NCBI GenBank assembly: GCA_902772615.1
Contig: CACYBC010000029.1
Coordinates: forward strand, 1 to 6,405
Source: an uncultured Ruminococcus sp.
GTDB lineage: Bacteria > Bacillota > Clostridia > Oscillospirales > Ruminococcaceae
Length of the DNA: 6,405 nucleotides
Direction: 5' to 3'
The position numbers were made by a program, and so were the translations under genes. This document shows, piece after piece, positions 1 to 5,134 of the stretch (position 1 is its first letter; each line of letters starts with the position of its first letter). Under the pieces are notes generated by a model, which saw only the letters and a list, made by a program, of their open reading frames with translations, did not search any database and had not been told where the DNA came from.

Positions 1-437
1 CATGATCCTCCGCTGATGCCCCACATGGAGGAAACGCTGACTATCCTGCCGTAATGCGATGGGATCATGTGCTTTGCTGCCTCTCTGCACAGGAGGTAGG
101 CGCCGATGCTGTTGGCGGCGAATATATCCTGAACGGCTTCGTCGTCAGTGTCCTGGATCTGGGCATATAGTGCCGTCCCGGCGCAGTTCACGGCAACGGC
201 GAGATCTCCCAGCAAAGAGGCTCTGTGCACGGCTTCCCTGATCTGAGACGGATCGCGCACATCGCATTTTACCGCTTCGGCCGAATATCCTCCTGACACA
301 AGTTCGCCGACCAGTTCTTCGGCGCTTATCCTGTCAGTGTTGTAGCAGACCGCTACGGCGTATCCCTTTTCACAGAGCTTTCTGCAGATTTCGGAACCTA
401 TCTCTCCGCTTCCGCCGGTAACAATAGCTGAATACAT
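1..437 (-). CDS. Short-chain dehydrogenase/reductase (FabG-like), C-terminus cut by window edge
   Basis: This is the N-terminal 145 residues of a classical SDR oxidoreductase, a soluble NAD(P)(H)-dependent enzyme that interconverts a carbonyl and an alcohol. Directly visible are the Rossmann glycine motif TGGSGEIG (residues 7-14), the acidic CDV at 58-60 that usually contacts the adenine ring, NCAG at 84-87 (the NNAG motif), the structural Asn109 in helix 4, and IVSVSSMWG at 132-140 with Ser137 in the catalytic serine position. The YxxxK pair would lie beyond the window edge, so activity cannot be confirmed. The ATG at 437-435 is chosen because AGGAGG lies at 450-445, 7 nt upstream, and the Rossmann fold begins immediately after it. 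It could be a 3-oxoacyl-ACP reductase, but many SDRs share these motifs and the substrate is not readable. It is divergent from the muramidase gene. Family call is confident; specific function is not. Confidence 0.93.
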   Translation of the reverse strand, partial: MYSAIVTGGSGEIGSEICRKLCEKGYAVAVCYNTDRISAEELVGELVSGGYSAEAVKCDVRDPSQIREAVHRASLLGDLAVAVNCAGTALYAQIQDTDDEAVQDIFAANSIGAYLLCREAAKHMIPSHYGRIVSVSSMWGISGGS

Positions 438-444
438 GACAAAG

Positions 445-450
445 CCTCCT
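445..450 (-). promoter_or_regulatory. Ribosome binding site of the SDR gene
   Basis: AGGAGG on the minus strand lies 7 nt before the ATG at 437. It is a full anti-Shine-Dalgarno match and fixes the SDR start. Confidence 0.85.
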
Positions 451-464
451 GGATATGATCGTTC

Positions 465-480
465 AATGCGGGAACGCATT
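465..480. repeat. Inverted repeat in the SDR 5' leader
   Basis: AATGCG, a GGAA spacer, then CGCATT form a perfect 6-bp dyad. It lies between the putative minus-strand promoter near 514-524 and the SDR ribosome binding site. It could be an operator or a small mRNA hairpin. No U-tract follows on either strand, so it is not a good intrinsic terminator. Its function is unknown. Confidence 0.45.
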
Positions 481-497
481 CGGAAGACCGCACTGTT

Positions 498-526
498 TTG
501 CACACTGTAAACAATTATAGTATACT
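498..526 (+). promoter_or_regulatory. Putative sigma-A promoter, distal, toward the muramidase gene
   Basis: TTGCAC (498-503) and TATACT (521-526) are separated by exactly 17 bp on the plus strand, a good match to the housekeeping consensus. Transcription would start near 533 and leave a leader of about 160 nt before the muramidase TTG. A closer -10 element exists at 640-645, so this may be one of two promoters. Called by eye from consensus only. Confidence 0.45.
514..524 (-). promoter_or_regulatory. Putative -10 region for the SDR gene
   Basis: On the minus strand this stretch reads TATACTATAAT, containing both TATACT and a perfect TATAAT. No convincing -35 hexamer lies 16-18 bp upstream (the best candidates are GCACAC or TTTCGG), so an activator may be needed. 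It overlaps the -10 of the plus-strand promoter at 498-526, so the two would compete for polymerase. Confidence 0.4.
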
Positions 527-639
527 CTTTGTGCCTGTGTGCCGAAACATGCTGTCCGCAAACGGCTGTGTCTGAGCTTAATGTAAAACAGGCGGTCATG
601 ATAAAGATTTACAAATAATCGCTGATTCTTATCCGCGCG

Positions 640-645
640 TATAAT
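640..645 (+). promoter_or_regulatory. Putative proximal -10 element for the muramidase gene
   Basis: A perfect TATAAT sits 51 bp before the TTG start codon and would give a leader of roughly 45 nt. The expected -35 position (around 617-622) reads AATCGC, a poor match, and TTTACA at 608-613 is 26 bp away, too far for a normal spacer. If real, this promoter would be weak or activator-dependent, or would use another sigma factor. Confidence 0.35.
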
Positions 646-684
646 ACAATATTGAAATAACTGACTGGGCAGAGACTTACTTCG

Positions 685-691
685 GGAAGGA
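685..691 (+). promoter_or_regulatory. Ribosome binding site that decides the TTG start
   Basis: GGAAGGA ends 5 nt before the TTG at 697. The same frame is closed by a TAA at 658-660 and has no ATG or GTG between that stop and 697. The next in-frame ATG (residue 34) lies inside the hydrophobic export segment. The site therefore supports TTG as the real start. Confidence 0.7.
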
Positions 692-696
692 ACGAT

Positions 697-2553
697 TTGA
701 AAGAAGCGTTGCAAAACTCTATAAAGGCAGTGAGAGCATTCTTCAGGGCAAAGGGAACCAGAAGGACCGCATCGACGTTTGTCGGTGTTCTGGTCATGAC
801 GTCCCTTGTCTTTACTGCGCTTCTTTTCAGTTCTTCAGCTTCTGCCATGGAAGAGGCCGAAAGGATCAGGAAGACCGGAGGAGATGAGGTCAAGAACTAC
901 ATCTCTCTGCCCAACCTGATCAGGCTTGCTTACGAGGAACCTGTGTATATAGAGATCCATATGGAAGCCACGTCTACTTCCGATGAGATCAATGTCTCCT
1001 TCCTGGACGAGAACGACGAACTTGCTGTCGGCATGCCTTTTGCTGTGGCAATAACGGATGAAGACGGTAACCAGAGGAAGCTCCTTGACGGTGACTGCGA
1101 CGGAAAGATAGAAGTTGAGGATGTCAGCACGGGACTGTATAAGATCGCTTTCGTGCCCTGCAAAGGATACCGCGTCAGAGAAGACATAGAGGTCAAGGTG
1201 GATCCTCCGGTACAGCATGTCGTTATCGACGTCAGAGAACAGATCGTTGACCCGAGATCGGGAGATACCTCCGGGGAGGACAACCAGTATCAGCAGCCTA
1301 CAAGACCGGAGCCCAGTCCCGGACCGAGCCCTGCTCCCGGAGACACGGTCATCTGGGTCGAATCCTCCAAAGAACTGCTGAGGACAGATACTGTCGAGAC
1401 ACCGGTCACGGACGGCAACGGTAACCAGCTATACACTTCGATACCGGTCCTCACGGATCCGGATGCATCGGGAGACCGCTATCTTATACTCAATGACGGC
1501 GCGGATACCGTATCTGACATCCGCGCAAGGATCGCGGAGGACGGCACGCTGTCCGCAGCCGAGAGATTCGTGATCAGCGAGACACCTGCGGAAGAGACCG
1601 CGCAGGAAGAGACCGGAAATGCGGAGGAAGGCGCGGAAGCCACAGAAGAGGCTCCGGCAGAAGAGACGCCGGCGCCGGCACCTGCCGGAGAATGGGTATC
1701 CTGCCTGGGAGAGGTCATCGACAGCTGCGGAAAACCTGTATGCGGCAGCGACGGCGAGACGCCTGTTTATAAATTCTCATCTGTCACCGGGAAGGTCACG
1801 GTCTCTGAAGTCGAAGTCTGGGCGTACCATGGCTGGCAGGAGTTCGACGGAAAGACATACTACTATGACATAGACGGAAACCCGGTAACGGGTTCCCAGA
1901 TCATAAAGGGAGAGGCTTACTGGTTCAATGCCGAAGGCGTCAGGAGCAGCACGCAGGGAATAGACGTATCTACCTGGAACGGTTACATAGACTGGAATCA
2001 GGTAAAGGCATCCGGCATCGATTTCGTCATAATAAGGGTAGGATTCAGGGGATACTCTGCAGGAAAGCTCTATTATGACGATATGTTCGAAACTTACCTT
2101 TCCGGCGCCAAGGCCGCGGGACTGAAGGTTGGACTGTATTTCTACACGCAGGCGATATCGGAGCTTGAGGCAGTCGAGGAGGCTTCCCTGTGTCTGAACA
2201 TGCTCAACGGCAGAGGACTCAACTACCCCATCTTCATCGACATGGAGGACGCGGAGTCGGCGTCTGCCAGGACCAATGACCTGACGAATTCACAGAGGAC
2301 TACGATAATCAATGCATTCTGCGATACCATCCGTTCGGGTGGATACAGCGCAGGGCTCTATGCGAACAAGTATTATCTGACCTACAAGATCAATGTCTCC
2401 CAGCTGTCCGCGGGCACCAGGATCTGGATAGCGCACTATACCAATGAGGCGCATCCCGAGTACAGAGAATGGTACAGTATGTGGCAGTATTCCGGCTCAG
2501 GCAGTGTTCCCGGCGTGACCGGGCCTGTGGATCTGGACATTAGTTATATGTGA
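697..2553 (+). CDS. Secreted modular GH25 muramidase (lysozyme) with cell-wall-binding repeats
   Basis: This 618-residue exported enzyme is predicted to cut the beta-1,4 bond between N-acetylmuramic acid and N-acetylglucosamine in peptidoglycan. The N-terminus has a basic region (residues 2-23), a hydrophobic segment (about 27-44) and an ASA signal-peptidase-like site after residue 50. Residues about 52-180 are beta-rich; 118-160 look like a SpaA/SdrD-type Ig-like strand pattern containing the loop DGDCDGKIEVED (131-142). A Pro-rich linker (201-215), an unclassified segment (217-293) and a Glu/Ala/Pro-rich linker (296-330) follow. A three-cysteine stretch lies at 336-349. Residues about 376-416 resemble choline-binding-type repeats (GWQEFDGKTYYYD, then GEAYWFNAEG). 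The GH25 domain spans about 420-618, with D423 in QGIDVSTW and D515/E517 in PIFIDMED as the expected catalytic acids. The TTG start is supported by the upstream site and preserves the export signal. No holin or phage genes are adjacent, so a host cell-wall enzyme is more likely than an endolysin. GH25 assignment is firm; the N-terminal half is unassigned. Confidence 0.93.
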   Translation: MKEALQNSIKAVRAFFRAKGTRRTASTFVGVLVMTSLVFTALLFSSSASAMEEAERIRKTGGDEVKNYISLPNLIRLAYEEPVYIEIHMEATSTSDEINVSFLDENDELAVGMPFAVAITDEDGNQRKLLDGDCDGKIEVEDVSTGLYKIAFVPCKGYRVREDIEVKVDPPVQHVVIDVREQIVDPRSGDTSGEDNQYQQPTRPEPSPGPSPAPGDTVIWVESSKELLRTDTVETPVTDGNGNQLYTSIPVLTDPDASGDRYLILNDGADTVSDIRARIAEDGTLSAAERFVISETPAEETAQEETGNAEEGAEATEEAPAEETPAPAPAGEWVSCLGEVIDSCGKPVCGSDGETPVYKFSSVTGKVTVSEVEVWAYHGWQEFDGKTYYYDIDGNPVTGSQIIKGEAYWFNAEGVRSSTQGIDVSTWNGYIDWNQVKASGIDFVIIRVGFRGYSAGKLYYDDMFETYLSGAKAAGLKVGLYFYTQAISELEAVEEASLCLNMLNGRGLNYPIFIDMEDAESASARTNDLTNSQRTTIINAFCDTIRSGGYSAGLYANKYYLTYKINVSQLSAGTRIWIAHYTNEAHPEYREWYSMWQYSGSGSVPGVTGPVDLDISYM

Positions 2554-2566
2554 TAAGGGCACAGAA

Positions 2567-2594
2567 AAAGGACCGCGCATCTGCGCGGTCCTTT
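2567..2594. terminator. Bidirectional intrinsic terminator between convergent genes
   Basis: AAAGGACCGCGC pairs with GCGCGGTCCTTT in a 12-bp, mostly GC stem around a 4-nt loop (ATCT). On the minus strand the stem continues into TTTTTCTG, a good U-tract, so it should end the DUF1295 transcript. On the plus strand the tail is only CTTTCGG, so muramidase termination there may be less efficient. It lies in the 54-bp gap between the two convergent stop codons. Confidence 0.85.
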
Positions 2595-2607
2595 CGGATA
2601 TGGAAGA

Positions 2608-3399
2608 TTATTTCTTTTTATTGAGAGAATAGACGGGCAGGAAGGGAACAAGGATCGGGGTCTTTGCGATGTAGGCCTTATACTCATCCTTCTCGCCGTA
2701 TCTTCCGTCCTGGCGCTTTTCGAGGCGCTGCGCTCCGTTGACCATAATAAAGACTATGGTCACATAGCAGACACAGGCTACGATCCATTCCCACACACCG
2801 TGCAGAGCGGTGAGGCCACCGACGAAGACACCGGTCCAGGTGAGTATCTCACCGAAATAGTTGGGGCAGCGTGTGAATCTGTAGAGCCCTTCCGTCGCCA
2901 CCATATCCGGCCTTACGGCTTTCTGCGCGGATTTCTGCTTGTCCGCATACGCTTCCATGATCACTCCGACTGCGGAGATGACCACTCCGATCCACGGCAG
3001 GATGCTGCCGTATTCACCGTGATGGTTGCGGAAGAAGACAGGGGACATCTCTCCGGCATAGAGGAATGCCGAATACGCCCACATGAAGATGCTGACGAAT
3101 ATGGGCATCTTTTTGTCGTTGCCGGTCTGGGAATCCAGGGTCTTCTTGTAAGCGGCGTTCCTTGTCTCGCGCAGATAAAGGAACAGACCCAGACGCAGAC
3201 CGTAAATGAACAGGATGGCGCACTGGAGTACCAGCAGCAGGTTGAGGCGCCCGTTCAGGGCGGCGAGCACCACTATCGCCAGACTTCCGCAGGATACCGC
3301 GAAGCCGTAGCCGATGGAGATGAACCAGATGAAGTGCTTGAAGCCCATCGAGCAGCCGACAGCGCAGACTGCGGCGATGATCAGAAACTCAGTCCACAT
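2608..3399 (-). CDS. DUF1295 / steroid 5-alpha-reductase C-terminal-like integral membrane protein
   Basis: This 263-residue polytopic membrane protein belongs by motif to the DUF1295 family, related to the C-terminal domain of steroid 5-alpha-reductases and to isoprenylcysteine methyltransferase-like proteins. Family landmarks are IYGLRLGLFLYLR (65-77), EAYADKQKS near 149-157, and GLYRFTRCPNYFGEILTW (171-188), the cofactor-binding signature. Several hydrophobic stretches (about 4-19, 23-49, 53-75, 98-115, 132-148, 186-200, 203-222) indicate six or seven membrane segments; the C-terminus is basic (LNKKK). The signature has Cys178 where the commoner form of the motif has His. The start is set by AAAGGA at 3412-3407, 7 nt upstream. 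It follows the NAD(P)-binding gene with a 17-nt gap, so the two are almost surely co-transcribed. Bacterial members are mostly uncharacterised; a NAD(P)H-dependent reductase or a methyltransferase acting on a hydrophobic substrate is possible. Substrate unknown. Confidence 0.88.
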   Translation of the reverse strand: MWTEFLIIAAVCAVGCSMGFKHFIWFISIGYGFAVSCGSLAIVVLAALNGRLNLLLVLQCAILFIYGLRLGLFLYLRETRNAAYKKTLDSQTGNDKKMPIFVSIFMWAYSAFLYAGEMSPVFFRNHHGEYGSILPWIGVVISAVGVIMEAYADKQKSAQKAVRPDMVATEGLYRFTRCPNYFGEILTWTGVFVGGLTALHGVWEWIVACVCYVTIVFIMVNGAQRLEKRQDGRYGEKDEYKAYIAKTPILVPFLPVYSLNKKK

Positions 3400-3416
3400 G
3401 GTAATGTCCTTTCAGT

Positions 3417-4274
3417 TTATTTCTTGAAGTAGTTCGTTATGTATTCTCTGAAACTGTGCTCACCGACGATGTCCTTGCCGACCAGATCGTGGGAAAGGGT
3501 CCACTGGGAGAAGAGGATTATGTCATGCTTTCCTTCCTTCTTGATCTTGGGAAGATTTGCAAGCAGACCGAACATCCACTTGGGATAGTACTTGATCTTC
3601 GTGGGCTTGCCTGCGGCGTCAAAGCACAGCTTCGCCATCTCTTCGTAGGTGTAGGTCTCTTTGCCTCCGACCTCATACAGGGCGTTAGTATCGCACATAT
3701 GATCAGCGATGAATGCTGCGAAGTCCGGACAGTCGACCACGTTGGCCTTCACGCCGCCGTAGCCCTTGAGAAGCTGCATGGTGCCTGATTCAACATAGGG
3801 TTTGAAGACTTTGGCTATGTCATAGAAGTAGCCGGTGGGACGGTAGATCACATATTCGACGCCGGACTTTTTGAGTTCGTCTTCCATCAGTTTTTTTGCA
3901 TGGAGCATCGGTACCTTCTCGGCACCGGGCTCATCGCATGCTATGACGGATATGTAGTTGAACTTTTTGACACCTGCGGACTTTGCCTCGTTGAGCAGGT
4001 TGAGGTTGCCGTTGAGATCGATGTCATATGAGGTGAAACGGGTGGAAGAGGTCGTGAGCCCCATAGTCGTAATGACGACGTCTGCGCCGTCGCAGAGACC
4101 TTTGAGCGTGGCCGGATTCGTGGCGTCTATCTGGACGAATGTGTATTTCCCTGCGCATCCGTCAATGTCTCTTTCCTTAAGGTCGGCAGCTACTATCTCA
4201 TGGTCGGCCTTGACGAGTTCCTTCAATATCTCGGCGCCGAGATTTCCAAAGGCGCCGGCGAGAACTACTTTCAT
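3417..4274 (-). CDS. NAD(P)-binding atypical SDR (NmrA/NAD(P)H-binding-like)
   Basis: This 285-residue soluble protein has a Rossmann fold of the extended/atypical SDR type. Visible are the dinucleotide motif GAFGNLG at residues 7-13, an acidic residue (D31) ending beta-2, ITTMG at 68-72, YISVIACD at 107-114, and YRPTGYF at 144-150, the RPxG motif of this group. The classical YxxxK pair is absent: the region reads PMLHAKKLMEDEL, as in atypical family members that lost the standard catalytic tyrosine. It could be a quinone or enone reductase, an epimerase-like enzyme or a redox sensor; the sequence does not decide. The ATG at 4274-4272 is preferred over an in-frame upstream ATG at 4328 because GGAGGA lies 6 nt before it and the Rossmann strand begins at residue 2. 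It is the first gene of a two-gene operon with the DUF1295 protein. Confidence 0.9.
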   Translation of the reverse strand: MKVVLAGAFGNLGAEILKELVKADHEIVAADLKERDIDGCAGKYTFVQIDATNPATLKGLCDGADVVITTMGLTTSSTRFTSYDIDLNGNLNLLNEAKSAGVKKFNYISVIACDEPGAEKVPMLHAKKLMEDELKKSGVEYVIYRPTGYFYDIAKVFKPYVESGTMQLLKGYGGVKANVVDCPDFAAFIADHMCDTNALYEVGGKETYTYEEMAKLCFDAAGKPTKIKYYPKWMFGLLANLPKIKKEGKHDIILFSQWTLSHDLVGKDIVGEHSFREYITNYFKK

Positions 4275-4280
4275 GGTGGA

Positions 4281-4286
4281 TCCTCC
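4281..4286 (-). promoter_or_regulatory. Ribosome binding site that decides the atypical SDR start
   Basis: GGAGGA on the minus strand lies 6 nt before the ATG at 4274. The in-frame ATG at 4328 has no comparable site, would add 18 residues before the Rossmann strand, and lies upstream of the predicted transcript start. Confidence 0.85.
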
Positions 4287-4309
4287 ATTTTTCTGCTTTT
4301 TATAGCATG

Positions 4310-4359
4310 TTTGAATGTATTTTAACACTTGGTATCCGATATATACAAATTTTGAATGT
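4310..4359. repeat. 9-bp direct repeat flanking the SDR operon promoter
   Basis: TTTGAATGT occurs at 4310-4318 and again at 4351-4359, 41 bp apart start to start, close to four helical turns. The copies bracket the putative -35/-10 of the minus-strand operon. They could be paired regulator sites, though an AT-rich 9-mer can recur by chance. Confidence 0.35.
4319..4348 (-). promoter_or_regulatory. Putative promoter of the atypical SDR / DUF1295 operon
   Basis: On the minus strand TTGTAT (4348-4343) and TAAAAT (4324-4319) are separated by 18 bp. The transcript would begin near 4312 with a leader of about 38 nt. A second -10-like TATAAA lies near 4303-4298 without a good -35. Called from consensus only. 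Confidence 0.45.
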
Positions 4360-4366
4360 CTGTCGT

Positions 4367-4389
4367 GGCGGACGGCCCCGCCAGGCCGT
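4367..4389. repeat. Two overlapping, mutually exclusive dyads between divergent promoters
   Basis: GGCGG (4367-4371) pairs with CCGCC (4378-4382), and ACGGCC (4372-4377) pairs with GGCCGT (4384-4389). Each has a 6-nt spacer, and each uses the other's loop or arm. This GC-rich patch sits in AT-rich surroundings between the minus-strand promoter (4319-4348) and the plus-strand promoter (4395-4423). It is upstream of both predicted transcript starts, so it is better explained as a protein-binding operator than as RNA structure. Confidence 0.45.
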
Positions 4390-4394
4390 GAGAT

Positions 4395-4423
4395 TTGCGT
4401 AGACAGATAAGATAAAATATAAT
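4395..4423 (+). promoter_or_regulatory. Putative sigma-A promoter of the ABC importer operon
   Basis: TTGCGT (4395-4400) and a perfect TATAAT (4418-4423) are spaced by 17 bp. Transcription would start near 4430, giving a leader of only about 27 nt before the permease ATG. That leaves no room for a T-box or S-box riboswitch, so control is probably at initiation. The dyad at 4372-4389 ends 5 bp before the -35. Confidence 0.6.
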
Positions 4424-4456
4424 TGTAAGGATCTTCTGATGAAATGAGGCTGAGCG

Positions 4457-5134
4457 ATGAGCCGGTTTTGGTTAATACTTCTGGAGGCGTTTCCGCAGAT
4501 ACTTCTGCAGGGCATCAAAGTGACGCTGCCGCTGACCGCGGTGTCGTTCTTCTTTGCGCTGATCATAAGCGTCATAGTCGCCATGATACAGTATGCCGAC
4601 ATCCCCGTGCTGAAGCAGATATGCAGGTTCTATATCTGGATCATAAGGGGAACACCTCTTCTTGTGCAGATGTACGTGATCTTCTACGGACTGCCTTCCG
4701 TGAATGTGTTCCTCGATGCATGGACATCCGCCATCCTGGTGCTGTCCTTCAACGAAGGAGCCTATATGGCGGAGACGGTCAGGGGGGCACTGGAGAGTAT
4801 ACCTGTGGGACAGGTGGAAGCGGGTCAGTGCGTGGGTCTCAGCTATCTGCAGATAATGTGGCACATCGTCCTCCCGCAGGCATTCAAGGTAGCATTTCCC
4901 TCTCTTTCCAACTCACTTATAGGGCTGCTGAAGGAGACGAGTCTTGCCACGACCATCACCATCACTGAGATGATCAGACAGGCCCAGATCATAAACTCCA
5001 GAGTATATGAGACTCTGGGACTGTACTGCGAAGTCGCTATCATATACCTTGCCTTCTGTACGGTGCTGACATGGATCCAGAGAGCTGCCGAGAAGAGGCT
5101 CAACAGAGTGGGAGGCAGGACAGAGAATGATTGA
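4457..5134 (+). CDS. Polar amino acid ABC transporter permease (HisM/TcyB-like)
   Basis: This 225-residue inner-membrane permease belongs to the His/Glu/Gln/Arg/opine type (three-residue-per-loop MetI-like fold, about five membrane helices). Evidence is IRGTPLLVQMYVIFYGLP (63-80), NEGAYMAETVRGALESIP (99-116), and the EAA cytoplasmic loop starting EAGQCVGLSY at 121 and ending VLPQA at 138-142, which docks on the ATPase. Length is normal for the family. A GAGG site lies 7 nt before the ATG at 4457; a nearby ATG at 4444 is in another frame. Only one permease gene is visible, suggesting a homodimeric channel unless another follows the lipoprotein. The 3' end overlaps the ATPase start by 8 nt. The substrate is probably cystine or a related polar amino acid, judged mainly from the partner lipoprotein. 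Confidence 0.95.
   Translation: MSRFWLILLEAFPQILLQGIKVTLPLTAVSFFFALIISVIVAMIQYADIPVLKQICRFYIWIIRGTPLLVQMYVIFYGLPSVNVFLDAWTSAILVLSFNEGAYMAETVRGALESIPVGQVEAGQCVGLSYLQIMWHIVLPQAFKVAFPSLSNSLIGLLKETSLATTITITEMIRQAQIINSRVYETLGLYCEVAIIYLAFCTVLTWIQRAAEKRLNRVGGRTEND
5127..5134 (+). other. Permease/ATPase overlap (translational coupling)
   Basis: In ATGATTGA the ATPase ATG (5127-5129) precedes the permease TGA (5132-5134) in another frame. GGAGG at 5111-5115 and AGGA at 5117-5120 lie inside the permease gene and can serve the ATPase. The arrangement favours coupled translation and balanced subunits. Confidence 0.8.

Noticed and set aside
609..893. Minus-strand frames at 463-714 and 609-893 in the intergenic region before the muramidase
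   Set aside because: They overlap promoter-like DNA and the muramidase signal region, have no recognisable protein features, and lack clear ribosome binding sites.
1582..1686. Glu/Ala/Pro-rich stretch as a coding tandem repeat or recombination site
   Set aside because: PAEET recurs only twice and loosely; the composition fits an ordinary disordered linker of a secreted wall enzyme.
697..2553. Phage endolysin interpretation of the GH25 protein
   Set aside because: It has its own export signal and long linkers, and there is no holin, tail or other phage gene nearby; neighbours are metabolic and transport genes.
2800..3432. Plus-strand open frame of 210 codons opposite the DUF1295 gene
   Set aside because: It has no recognisable domain, a composition rich in charged residues and His typical of an antisense shadow, and it covers a clear membrane protein gene on the other strand.
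4275..4328. Upstream in-frame ATG at 4328 adding 18 residues to the atypical SDR
   Set aside because: It lacks a ribosome binding site, would overlap the predicted promoter, and the Rossmann strand begins right after the internal ATG at 4274, which has GGAGGA.
4372..4389. GC-rich hairpin as a terminator for either divergent operon
   Set aside because: It has no U-tract on either strand and lies upstream of both predicted transcript starts, so it cannot end either transcript.
4424..4456. Riboswitch or T-box leader before the amino acid importer
   Set aside because: The predicted leader is only about 27 nt, too short for any known amino acid or SAM-sensing riboswitch or T-box.
4444..4968. Open frame of 174 codons ending in a His-rich tail that resembles a vector His-tag (CATCACCATCAC then a stop near 4966)
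   Set aside because: It is an out-of-frame reading of the permease gene. In the permease frame the same bases encode TTITITE, a natural stretch of the family, so this is neither a gene nor vector contamination.
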